From assembly GCA_933228895.1 (NCBI GenBank), contig OW121847.1, positions 127,824,350-127,888,349 of the forward strand: DNA of 64,000 bases, given 5' to 3'. Positions within the stretch are counted from its first letter, which is position 1, and each line of letters begins with the position of its first letter. Under the pieces are notes generated by a model. That model was not told where the DNA came from, made no database searches, and saw only the letters and a program-made list of their open reading frames with translations. Both the position numbers and the translations under genes were made by a program. Below, one piece after another: positions 1 through 9,176 of this stretch. This DNA is from Platycnemis pennipes. Taxonomy: Eukaryota > Arthropoda > Insecta > Odonata > Platycnemididae.

Positions 1-530
1 CGTCATGCTGGTGGTGCTACGTGGTGACAAAAAAATTGTTAAGGTTTGACGAATTGCAGAATCAGCCATTATTGCTTGTGAGTTGTGTTGTATGTGCTCA
101 GAAGATTCAAAAAGTGAAGTCAGTGGAAGAAGTTAACTTGTTTTCGCAGCATGGTGAATTCTTAGCTAGCCTGCGAGTATGCGAATAAGCAGTGAGTTGA
201 CGAATTGCTGAATAGGGTAGTTGACCATTTTTTTTAAATGTTAAATATTGATAGTTCATACTTCAACAGGAATAATGATGCAATTATCGCTATTTTTTCT
301 TCGTTATAAATGCTGTACAACACTTTTTAAAGTGACAAATTTTGACAAGACTCCAAAAAAAGCACGAATTCCATCTTGAATGCGCATGTGACATCACAAG
401 CCCTCAGTTGCCAAGCGTATCTTTCAAAGGCCTACGGGTAGTGGTGTTATTATGGGCAAATTGATTTCAGAAGCGCCTACAGATTTGTCCATGTAGAAAG
501 ATAAAATTTGTGAATAAATAAAAAGAGATT
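1..530. other. unassigned left edge
   Basis: No gene, RNA or named repeat is recognised here. The phrase TTGACGAATTGC occurs twice (near 47 and 197), which suggests an internal repeat of an unknown element. A short plus-strand open frame covers about the first 180 bases but has no recognisable motif. Confidence 0.3.
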
Positions 531-534
531 TAAT

Positions 535-760
535 ATGCAGGGGGGGACGATAGAGGAAGGATGTGCTTTTACTTCCAAAAATAAATGCTATAAATGGCAC
601 TTTGTACAGAAAAAGCACAAATAGGAGTACGCCGTGCAAAGTTTTCGTTACTGTGGAAAAGAATAAAGACATTAGAAGACTTTGGTATCTTGCTGCTCAT
701 CGCAAATTACCCGTAAAACCAAATTTGACTTTATAATGTTGTGAAGACCATTTCGACGTA
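535..760 (+). pseudogene. possible THAP-domain fragment
   Basis: In one plus frame the text near 658-755 reads like the second half of a THAP zinc finger: a tryptophan in an R-R-x-W context, a basic stretch, one stop codon, then C-C-E-D-H-F-D-V. This resembles the C-x-x-H-F end of THAP modules found in P-element transposases and their host derivatives. A GTAAGT directly follows the D-V codons and could be an old donor site. The first cysteine pair is not clear. It may be a decayed transposase exon or chance similarity. Confidence 0.28.
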
Positions 761-959
761 AGTTTCCCTTTCTAAAACCTTGGTAGATATTACCTACTTA
801 TGTCAGAGTTATTCCTGAGTTTAATTTCAATAAAAATGTACGTCCAATGTCATGAAAGGTAGGAATAGATGCCATATATTTCGATACGCTAAATGTTTAG
901 AACTTTTATCTTCCATAATGTCAAGAGATCAATTTATTTATTCAACTTAAATATTGCCT

Positions 960-1500
960 TTAGATGGAGATAGATGTTGACAATTTATTTAGGTGGAAGT
1001 TAATGGGGGGTTTGTCTGGCCTTCTACTGTTATCGTGGCACGAAGAATAAAGAAGATAAGAAAGAATTGCAGGAACATGGACTAAGTTTTGTGGTTGTGA
1101 AAAAGCTTATGACAATAGGTAGTTATTTTATGAAAAGGTACCATGTTGTTGTGAACAACTTCTTTTCAAGTGTTGATCTGGCACGTGAATTATATAAAAA
1201 TCAAACTTATTTGACAGGGACATTAAGAAAGAATCAAAAGAACATTCCCAAAGAATTGAAAGAAAAGTTTACCGTGGGGGAAAATAAATGTTAGAAGTGA
1301 TGAAATTCTTTTCTTAGGGCAAAGGGAAAAGAAATCCTGTTCTGCTGCTTTCCACTAAAGCAACAGCACAAAGCACTCATGTAAGTAAGAGGCAAGGTAA
1401 AATCAAAGATATAGCCAGGCCACAAATAATAACTTTATATAACAGTTACATGGGAGGAATTGACACATTTGATGTGATGGTGTATTCATACCTAGATCTA
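960..1500 (+). pseudogene. piggyBac transposase relic
   Basis: This is a decayed piggyBac/PGBD-type transposase (DDE_Tnp_1_7 family). The first open piece, at 1067-1294, carries a block like the conserved core: K-R-Y-H-V-V-V-N-N-F-F-S-S-V, then T-Y-L-T-G-T-L-R-K-N-Q-K and a run ending P-K-E-L. After a frameshift the reading resumes at about 1300-1500 with R-N-P-V-L-L-L-S-T-K-A-T and later N-S-Y-M-G-G-I-D-T-F-D, matching the family's M-G-G-V-D block with its catalytic-region aspartate. The first catalytic aspartate region is missing or unrecognisable. Similarity stops near 1500, where another repeat begins. The relic is non-functional. Confidence 0.82.
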
Positions 1501-1514
1501 CTACATAGGCTACT

Positions 1515-2870
1515 GATAACCAATTTTCAAATTCCCTGACTTTCCCCTGATTTTACCAATTTCCCTGACCGATCGCCAAAAGGTCTCCTATTATCGGAAT
1601 ATTTTTTTCTGCTGAATTAAATTTTCGTCAAAACTCAGAAAATATTAAAAGCAGAAATAAATACATTAAAAGCTTTAAGAATGAAAAAATATATTGAACC
1701 TCCACCCTAATGAAAAAATATATATTAAACCCTCACAAGTCCTCACACAAATTGTAAACACTTTTAATACATTTTTCGCGGCCACACATCGTATTCCATG
1801 GCCGTTTATGTTTCCTTCGGTAAAATTACAAATTGACAATGTCTAATTCTTCAAGGAAGAGGTGGCGTGTCGTGGTAGTTCTGGGGAGTTGAAGATTACT
1901 GAAAAGGCATCGAAGGGAAAGTTAATGGCCAATTTACTGGCGGACTCCGGTACAGGTATCACTAGGATGCGCGAAAAATACAAGCCAAAGCCAAGTTCTT
2001 GGACTGGATCAATATCGGATGGCACGAGTGACTTTTAGAAGCAAATAACAATTTGATTAATGTGGTCATAATCCCTTGATTGTAAAAGGGAAAGAAAAAT
2101 GTAAAAATATTTGTATAAACAAAACGTAATCGCGCCACTGCGAGCGAAAACAGGAGGCAATTAGCAATGACAGCATCATATTTAGGAATATCATATTTGA
2201 GATGGTTTGTGACCTGACTAAATTGCTTCGAGAGGGAGCTAAGGGGGCCATTCAATAATTACGTCGAGCGTGAAAGGTGGGAAGGGGAGGACTCTTCCTA
2301 TGGTCTCACGAAGGGGGGTATGGAAATCGAAGGTGAACTTACGTAAGATTTTGTTAACAAGTGTGATCATACTTGTATTACCGTTTTAGTAATCATCGTC
2401 TCGTAATTTTCGAACTATAAGCACGTCGCACAAAACGCGAGGTAAAATCTTCCGAACAAAATAGGTAGCCTCGGATTCCTTGTGATGAGCAGAATACACG
2501 GTGATCATGAATTTTAACACTACTAGGCAAATATCACATTAAGGATATACAAAAGGGATACATTGTACGACTGATTCACAACTAAATAACTAAGATTCAC
2601 AACTGAATTTTCAACGTATTGAAGGGGCTTATTCTATGCACTTCAGCGACGGACATTAGTTTTAGTTGGTGAAATATTTCGGAATAAAGGGCGGGAAAGA
2701 CTGCCTGGTAAACGTAATGGCAGAAAAAAAATGAGAATTTCCTATTCAGTTTCTCCCTGAGTGTTACGAGAATTCCATGACTATTCCGTGACTTTTCCAG
2801 ATTTCCAAAATTCCCTGACAATTCCAGGTTTTCCCAGTTTTCCCTGACAATCGCCACCCTGTAGATGAAA
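1515..2870. repeat. CCCTGA-rich dispersed repeat, two edges
   Basis: Two blocks rich in phrases such as AATTCCCTGACTTTTCC lie at about 1525-1590 and 2745-2865. Both include an ATCGCCA phrase, and the second ends in TCGCCACCCTGTA, so its reverse complement begins TACAGGGTGGCGA. I infer a dispersed DNA repeat with CAGGGTGGC-type ends, either as two copies or as the ends of one element whose middle is unassigned. No transposase is visible between them. Confidence 0.45.
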
Positions 2871-3340
2871 GATGTACTATAAAGTTTTGGAAGAAAGTTG
2901 TTTTTTCTGTAATTGCTCGTATGATTCTCAATTCCTATATAATATGTAAAGAAAGTAATCCCATAAAAACAAAGACAAGGCTTCAATATACAGCAAACAT
3001 TATAGTCTCTTGAGGTGGAATGGCTTGGGAAGACAGAGAGTGACGTATCTCCTTGTACAAGTGAACCGAAGGCTGGACTGCAGCAACTCCCAGGGAAGAA
3101 AGAAAAAAATTGTGATATTTGTAGTGGAAAACACGGCAAGAAGTGAAAAAGGTCTCGTACAGTGTGTAGAAGTGTAATAAAGGTGTGCATAGCATTTGTT
3201 TGGTTCAGCATATATGCTAGATGAACACATGTTCAATTAAGGGACATGTCCTGATGCTACTCGGCAATACACCAGAGGGTGGAGCTATGCAGAGGCCGAC
3301 AAAAAGTTATGCAATTTTCTAGTTTTTAAAAATTTATTTA
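2871..3340. other. unassigned intergenic DNA
   Basis: No supported gene. Overlapping minus-strand open frames here lack splice context and recognisable motifs, and appear to come from low-complexity DNA and repeats. Confidence 0.3.
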
Positions 3341-3686
3341 TCATTTTTTCTACATATCTTTTTAATTGTCTCTATTATATAAAAATATAATTTTCATTAT
3401 AAAATGTTTACAAAAATATATTACTATTGTGTCTGAAAATCAAAATATTATTGCTAAAAACTATATTTCTACTTTATCAAACCTAAATAATAAAATTTAT
3501 TTTTTAGTCTATGTAAAAAAATTGTATCATTATTATTTAGTTCAACTTAAATAATGTAAAAAAAACGCATATGGATACATAAAACAATAGCTTCATAATG
3601 TTTTTTTCCTAAGGTGTTACTTTTATTAAATTACCCTCTGCATTTCTCTAGTACCCCAGGAAGAAGGGCAGCATTAAGAGGGTTAA
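3341..3686 (+). mobile_element. 5'-truncated TTAA MITE, piggyBac type
   Basis: The last 190 bases closely resemble the right half of the MITE at 53908-54225, including AGTTCAACTTAA, CAATAGCTT, CTCTGCATTTCT and AGTACCCCAGGAA. The end reads GCATTAAGAGGGTTAA, and TTAA at 3683-3686 is the piggyBac target sequence. The left end with its palindromes was not found. Much of the body is AT-rich. Confidence 0.6.
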
Positions 3687-4700
3687 GTTGAATTTCAAAA
3701 ATGGGTCAAATGACCCCTCCCATCCTTCTAGTGTTAAACAGTGGAATTAAGAAGTCTTTTTTCATATACTAGCAATGGATTTCCACAAAGTATTGGCTCC
3801 TTGCATCAACTACTGAAATAGAATGGTTATGTTACCTCATGTAATGTCCAATTAAGTCTTTTTTGTTTCATGCTTGCAGTTGCAGAATTAGATGCAGGCA
3901 AATGAAGTCTAATAATTTATTGTATTAGAAGCAACTTTACAAATAAATGTATGTTCATGTCACCTAGACAGAAACAGTGTGCAATTGAAATCCTGAAATA
4001 TGCTAAGATCTGTTCCCAAAGTTCAATTTCTTGCTCTAATATTTAGCATTCCTGACACTTGACCAGCAGGGCCTACTTTCGGTTAATACTTGGCACATTT
4101 CGTAATGGTTTTTACAGTCAGTTCATCTTCTACATACAAGCACCAGCTTATGCAGGAGTATTGATTACTAAAAAATCGGCATGAATAATAGGTACATAAT
4201 TTTTTTCCTTTGCCAACTATTCATTCAGCCATTTAGAAATTATTATTAATTTACTAAGTTGGGACTGTAGGTCCGAGCAATTTCATGGTGAAAGAAAAGA
4301 TTTTTTTTCAATGAGCATCATTTATTTTTACCTTGACGTGAAAACAAATGATGCTTGATATAAGATACCTGACATGGTTGTTCAAGTTGTGAATACACAC
4401 AGGCAAATAATTCATTCAAAGAACTTTTATGGTGTATCTCCATTGTAGCATTAAGAAATATCATAATATTATTTACCCCTACCCACTGTATGAAGTTCTC
4501 TTTCTGATCATATTTTTATGTAGGTAATTTTCTTATTATGCAAATCTAATATTTTCCGCAGCTACTGCAGCGCTACGAATTTGTGCTGCTGCCATGGATC
4601 AGCAGCATTTTGTGTTTCCATGGTTGAATCAAAAATTTTATCATCCTTAAATGTCAAACCTTGTATGTGGGTACTACCCTTTTGTACTTTTCTTTCTTAA
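3687..4700. other. unassigned intergenic DNA
   Basis: AT-rich sequence with no supported coding exon, RNA gene or named repeat on either strand. Confidence 0.3.
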
Positions 4701-5605
4701 ACTAGATTTACAAATGCATCACTCAAATATGCTTTGTAAGGTTAATGTAATTATTCCACGACTTTAATTTGGTAATAAAATAGTTTTACAATCACTTTCA
4801 CTAATGCCAAATTTTATTAATTTTATGTTTAATATATTGCCTTAAAAAATGACATTCAATTCCTGATAATCTACTTTTTTTAAATACCTTCTTGCATTAC
4901 CCTACGAATACAGCATGGACTGTATTCCTAGGCACTGTTAAGGAACGAACTCATGACCGGCAGTACACGAGAACTCATTTTTAACATCTACGCTATCATT
5001 GGTTCATGAGAGTCAGGTGAATGCAGGTGACCCGTGTGACATTCTGCTTATGTAATTTTTTTCTTTTGCCTCCGGGCCTATGGAGAAAAAAGCCAAAACA
5101 TATATTTATTTATTTTGTTCCAGTGCACGGAAAAAATTTTCATCTCATTACGTGACCAGAGGTACAAATCCTCTCCTTGTCAGTATCTACAGTACCTACA
5201 TTCCATTCATGGGGTGCTACGATCGCTAAGCTGCGAGATTTAAAAATCTCCGATTGGAACCAAATTTATACTGTCTTCAGATTTGATATCAGTAGGGAAT
5301 GAAATGAAAGATCCATGGATCTTTAGAGCCCACCTGACCATCCTTAATTTTTGAGTGATACATTCGTAAATCTAATTTCAACAAAATAAGTATAAAAATG
5401 TGTTTTCAGATGTAAGGGTTTAATTTGAAGATGATAAAATTTTCAATCCAATGACTGAAAGAAGAAATTAAACTGCAAGAGGGATTGAACTTTGCACAGC
5501 CCTCGTTGTCCACCTGATGCAGACGAATGTAGGCTACCTGCGTGACATTCGAAGCATTTTTTTCTCGCGTTGCCAGGGTAATGGGGAAAAAAGTCATATT
5601 TCTTA
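4700..5605. mobile_element. hAT-like nonautonomous repeat, copy 1
   Basis: This block matches, in pieces and partly inverted, the repeat cluster at 43.4-47.5 kb. Shared phrases include CTCTCCTTGTCAGTATCTAC, ACATTCCATTCA, CGCTAAGCTGCGAGATTTAA, GAATGAAATGAAAGATCC, CCATCCTTAATTTTTGAGTG, and the palindromic GAATACAGCATGGACTGTATTC also seen near 44635. The CCATCC(T/C)TAA phrase resembles a hAT end. No transposase is encoded, so it is probably a nonautonomous element, here as one long or two abutting copies. Confidence 0.6.
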
Positions 5606-5639
5606 CAAATTATTGAAATGCTGCATAAATGAAAATACG

Positions 5640-5903
5640 AGACTTATAATAGTCGACAAAAACTCTAATTAGACGTCTTTCCTTAGGTCAGTCACTGAAA
5701 AGTCGTATAAGTGAGGACTTTCCTTCCAAAGGACTGGAAAAAACAGCTTATAATTGAGTTCGTCGTATAAATGAAAAGTTTCATAAGGGAGGTTGGAAAT
5801 ACATGGGGTCTTATAGGGTTATTTACCGGACCCAAAAAAAAACAGTGAATAAATAGTGACGTCGTCTCAAAAGAGGGTTGTATATCCAAGAGTCTACTGT
5901 ATA
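5640..5903. repeat. possible Tigger-type MITE fragment
   Basis: The text from about 5690 describes a short dispersed repeat ending AGAGTCTACTGTATA at 5890-5904. A terminal CTACTGTA read inward is CAGTAG, typical of Tigger/pogo MITE ends with TA target sites. The opposite end is not convincing, so the boundaries are approximate. Confidence 0.35.
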
Positions 5904-6760
5904 TTAATACAAATTTCAGAAACTTAAGTCCCACTAATTTAATTTAATATATTTGAGATGTTTTGCATAGTTACCAGTCAACTGATCTCCTGCAATAAAA
6001 GTAAGTAGAAAAATCACACTTAAAATTCTCTTAAAATTAGTTTCACTTTCTTTTGTAACAATTTAGTAGTCAAACTGGACTAGTGTTTCCAAAAATTCTA
6101 CAGTAAAAGTCTTCTTACTAGGTAATTTATGATGAAAATCTGTTTAAAATATTTAGGAAAACTAATGCTTTTTTCTTTTAAATAATTGTAGGTAGGCCTG
6201 ACGCTGATTATCTGAAAAGTGAAATGCACATTTTTTTTAATTTAACTTTTTTTTAATCTCAGAAAGCACACAAAAAGCCATGAGTTTTATTTTCAGAGGT
6301 GGTGGGAAATATCTTTAGGATTATGAAAAAAATATTTTTCTTTATAAAATCAATGTGTGTTTATAAAGAAAACACACACAGTAAGAAATGTTCCTTAATC
6401 TTATGAAACTAAAGTGTTTTGAGAATGTATGGTACCTTTAATATAACTTAATTTTTCTTCTGAATCCTCATGAATTCTTTTAAAAACTGCAAAACAAATT
6501 TTTATAATGGTTGAGTGATAAATCAGGTAGATACAATTTGTTTTCCTCTGGAGGTACAAGTACCCAAGGAGTCATCGGGAATGGAAAAACTGCATTTTCA
6601 CCTACATTTTAAATGGCTGCACAAACAAAACGAGTTTAGATAGACTTATAGAGTTGAGATAGAAGAAAAACTTTGGGTTCTTTTATATCTCCATGAAAAG
6701 ATATATCATGCCAAGTTTCATTGAAATCTGAGTCAGTAGGTGTCATGGCCTGGATGAACT
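5904..6760. other. unassigned AT-rich DNA
   Basis: No exon or named repeat was recognised. It contains a short run of alternating CACACA and many homopolymer A and T tracts. Confidence 0.3.
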
Positions 6761-6779
6761 GGTACGGAATGATATTGCT

Positions 6780-7160
6780 GCGTATGAAAGCAGACGGTTT
6801 TTGGGTGCATCATGCACAGCATGATTGGCCGCTAACTGCCAGTTGTGTCAGGAACCAAGTTATTAAAAAAATCCCGACTCATCAGCATTAAAAATGTCTG
6901 TTTTGTAACCCACTAATATCGCCTGCAACTTTTTTCCACTCTTCTACCACTGTGTCAATTACAGAGGCTTTTTCCCCACACATATTCAAAGTTTTGAGAT
7001 TCTACCACACTTTAAACCTTTCAACTTTTGTAGCCATCCATTTGACGCATGAAAATGTCCAATTCCCATTTTTACCGCTACTTTTCTTGCCTTTGGCTGT
7101 AGAATAGATCCAGATATGGGAATATTTCTGGCTCAACCAATCAAATATGTGATTGTCTAA
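6780..7160 (-). pseudogene. Tigger/pogo transposase relic
   Basis: The minus strand keeps the order of a Tigger transposase. A second helix-turn-helix block runs about 7150-7030, with a glycine-asparagine-tryptophan stretch and W-M-A-T-K. Then comes C-G-E-K-A-S-V-I-D-T-V-V-E-E-W, typical of the linker before the DDE domain. Near 6870-6890 the first DDE aspartate appears as F-N-A-D-E-S-G-F-F. Several stops and frameshifts break it and the rest of the catalytic domain is missing. It lies just downstream of the known exons of the SAC3-domain gene and may be in its intron. Confidence 0.72.
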
Positions 7161-7261
7161 GTGTTCAGTTTTCACCTCCCGAGATTTTTTATTTATGTAT
7201 CCTCATGCTTGGAAATTTTCTTATATTTGTTTTCTGGGCAGGAATCAAGTTGGATGCTCTA

Positions 7262-7515
7262 GTGATGGATACATGAGATGATTATGCTGTGTTGGTTTGA
7301 CCATGTTGAGAGAATGGACAAGAGTTTAATAACGAAACGATATAGCAGAGTAAAATGAATGGTGTGAGAGGTAGGGGTGGACCAAGAAAGTCGTGGTTGA
7401 AGAGGAGGAATAAATTAGGGGTCTTAAGAACTGCAGAGCGTGTATGTATTGCAATGCGCGTGGGGGTAAATTGAGGGAAAAGAGATTTGGAAGGATGGGT
7501 CAGAATGTGAGGAAG
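7262..7515 (+). pseudogene. LINE C-terminal relic
   Basis: The plus strand reads W-F-D-H-V-E-R-M-D-K followed by a basic, glycine/arginine-rich stretch (V-R-G-R-G-G-P-R-K-S-W). This is the recognisable tail after the reverse transcriptase domain of many non-LTR elements (GHVERM...GRPR..W). One or two frameshifts and an early stop are present. It is a short 3'-end fragment and the clade cannot be fixed. Confidence 0.6.
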
Positions 7516-7596
7516 CTATTGAAGCAGAGTAAGGTACCTATTCCAGCATGTCCCTACAACAACCATCAATAATAGAAAGTATAAAATCACACATAC

Positions 7597-7812
7597 CTGC
7601 AATAATGAATGTTTTCAATTCCTCTTATTATAGCGTCGGAATCACCGAGATTAATTAGTAAATAGAAGGCTTCAAATTCGGGAAAAAAGGATATTTTTCC
7701 CGGGGATTTTATGTTTTGTTCATCACAGAGACGAAGGATTTTTTTTAAACACTCTTGAAGGTGTTTGGAATTTATCACAGGATCGTACTTGGACTTCGGC
7801 TCACAGGAGAGT
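7597..7812 (-). CDS. SAC3D1: SAC3D1-like exon 4
   Basis: The acceptor AAATTTAG|ACTCTCC completes Y-R-L-S-C-E-P. The exon codes the H-L-Q-E-C-L-K-K helix and an acidic/aromatic segment, and ends TTGCAG|GTATGT. No stop codon occurs in the exon, so the gene must continue at lower coordinates. Confidence 0.82.
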
Positions 7813-8488
7813 CTAAATTTCAAAATTACACAAGAATTTACTTTGTTATAAATTTCAAAGGCTTAAATTAACTTGCGTATCTGATTATTACCTGTATCCT
7901 GAGAATACCAGGAATCTAGCAATGCTCTGGTACAAAGGAATGCACTGCCAGTCATCAATACCTTGAATGACAGCATCTTGATTGACAGCTCGTATGCGAT
8001 CGAATATAAAATCGTACTCAGATATCCAGTCTTCAGAACGATCAAACTTTATGCTTGAATGAGAATAATGATTAGATCAGGAAAAAATAAGGCTAAAGAT
8101 AATAATATATATTTAAGAGACAATCGAGAGTATTAACTTGGAGAATAAGAAGGATATTGTTTTATTCAAAACAAGCAATGGTCGAAGTTCTGAAGGCGAT
8201 GATGATTTACGACCTGCCGCAGACCGACTAAATGCTTTGACGGTTCTTTCAGGATCAGCCAACAGTTTCTCTATTTTTTCGTTTGCATTCAAAATCTCTA
8301 GCGGATGCAATAGTCTTTCTCTTTCACGCCTGAAAACGGTATAATGGCAATATAATAAAAATGCTCGATATAACATGTCGAGAATGAAATACGTAGGTAA
8401 TTGTCAATACGTACATGCGTCGTTCTTTCTCTGGACACATGTCCATACACGTTCCCTTAATATATGAATTGAGGTTTTGAGTATCCAT
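7597..8488 (-). CDS. SAC3D1: SAC3/GANP-domain protein, SAC3D1-like (3' part missing)
   Basis: Four minus-strand exons (8488-8415, 8329-8138, 8053-7892, 7812-7597) join in frame with GT/AG introns, all of phase 2. They give about 214 codons of a SAC3/GANP/THP3 domain. The start has the family signature G-T-C-x-D-M-C-P-E-K-E-R, then E-L-R-P-L-L-V-L-N-K-T, R-S-E-D-W-I-S-E-Y-D-F-I-F-D-R, D-A-V-I-Q-G-I-D-D-W-Q, the H-L-Q-E-C-L-K-K helix and F-E-A-F-Y-L-L-I-N-L-G. SAC3-domain proteins serve as helical scaffolds in mRNA export or, for SAC3D1/SHD1, spindle and centrosome function; this role is inferred from the family. The ATG at 8488 is chosen because the signature follows closely; an in-frame ATG lies at 8557. 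Exon 4 ends at a good donor, but the following exon(s) were not found. Head to head with NTHL1. Confidence 0.86.
7892..8053 (-). CDS. SAC3D1: SAC3D1-like exon 3
   Basis: The acceptor TTCAAG|CATAAAG was preferred over a nearer AG because only it keeps the frame (S-N-I-K-F-D-R-S-E-D-W). The donor is ATACAG|GTAATA. It carries the most conserved block of the family, ending F-L-V-F-S-G-Y. Confidence 0.88.
8138..8329 (-). CDS. SAC3D1: SAC3D1-like exon 2
   Basis: The acceptor is TTTTCAG|GCGTG and the donor CCAA|GTTAAT. It codes the arginine/glutamate-rich start of the domain, a variable loop, and the conserved E-L-R-P-L helix. Joining to exon 1 restores R-R-M-R-E-R-E-R. Confidence 0.85.
8415..8488 (-). 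CDS. SAC3D1: SAC3D1-like exon 1
   Basis: Encodes the first 24 residues plus two bases of a methionine codon, including the C-x-D-M-C-P-E-K-E-R signature. The donor reads CAT|GTACGT. Upstream in-frame codons reach an alternative ATG at 8557. Confidence 0.82.
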
Positions 8489-8828
8489 TACTCGCCCAAA
8501 ATCACGATATGTACTCAAACATTTTTTTATTCTTGTTACAACCGTACACTTCGGCAACGAATTAAGTTACTTCAGTGGTTATGTACCATGTGTAAACGAT
8601 GTAAACATAGGTACCGGTAAACTCGTTTTATTTGTTTACTAATTATATCGCAATTCAACTGTTTTGACCCGAGAGCCCGAGAAGAGACCCGCTGAATTGT
8701 ATCTGTTGTATACAGTGTATTATAATCTTTGGTTGTATAGGTGGTATAGGTCATCAAGTCGGTGATTAGTATGGGTACAGGGTGTACGGGCGTGACCATG
8801 GACTGCACATAATACTATTATTATATCC
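8489..8828. promoter_or_regulatory. shared promoter interval, SAC3D1-like / NTHL1
   Basis: Roughly 340 bp separate the two divergent start codons, so both promoters and 5' UTRs must lie here or overlap. No clear TATA box or named factor site was recognised; the sequence contains several GTATA and TATAGG phrases. The bidirectional role is inferred from gene layout only. Confidence 0.45.
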
Positions 8829-9176
8829 ATGAGCGTGATCTTTCAGCGGATATTTCCCTACCTCTTGTACGTTCCATACAAATCCGAAATTGGAGTTTTT
8901 AAAATGTGTTCACAGATGGAGAAATCGAATTTGATCAGTGGAACTAAAAAAACCAGAACCGCTGTGAAATCGAAAAGAGAACACGTTAGCATTCAATATG
9001 ATGAACTTAGTTCAACTCAATCCAAAGTTCCTAAGCTAGAGAGTAAAGCTGGGGATGACAAAACTCTGAAATGGACAGAAACTCTGGATAATATTAGGCG
9101 GATGCGGGAAAATAAAGATGCACCTGTGGACAGCATGGGCTGTGACAAATGCAGTGATACGGAAGCAAGCCCTGAG
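8829..9176 (+). CDS. NTHL1: NTHL1 exon 1
   Basis: Codes the basic N-terminal tail and I-R-R-M-R-x-N-K-D-A-P-V-D, the start of the glycosylase fold. The donor is CCTGAG|GTAGGC. Reading on into the intron meets a stop within a few codons. Confidence 0.9.

Noticed and set aside
2597..2716. Candidate last exon of the SAC3-domain gene on the minus strand
   Set aside because: The peptide vaguely resembles the tail of SAC3 proteins, but the only AG acceptor gives the wrong phase relative to exon 4 (phase 2), and a CCCTGA-rich repeat abuts it.
2983..3236. Overlapping minus-strand frames
   Set aside because: Three frames are open at once over the same stretch, none with motifs or splice sites; typical chance openings.
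5600..5910. Coding exon at 5692-5934
   Set aside because: The frame covers a Tigger-like MITE end and has no homology.
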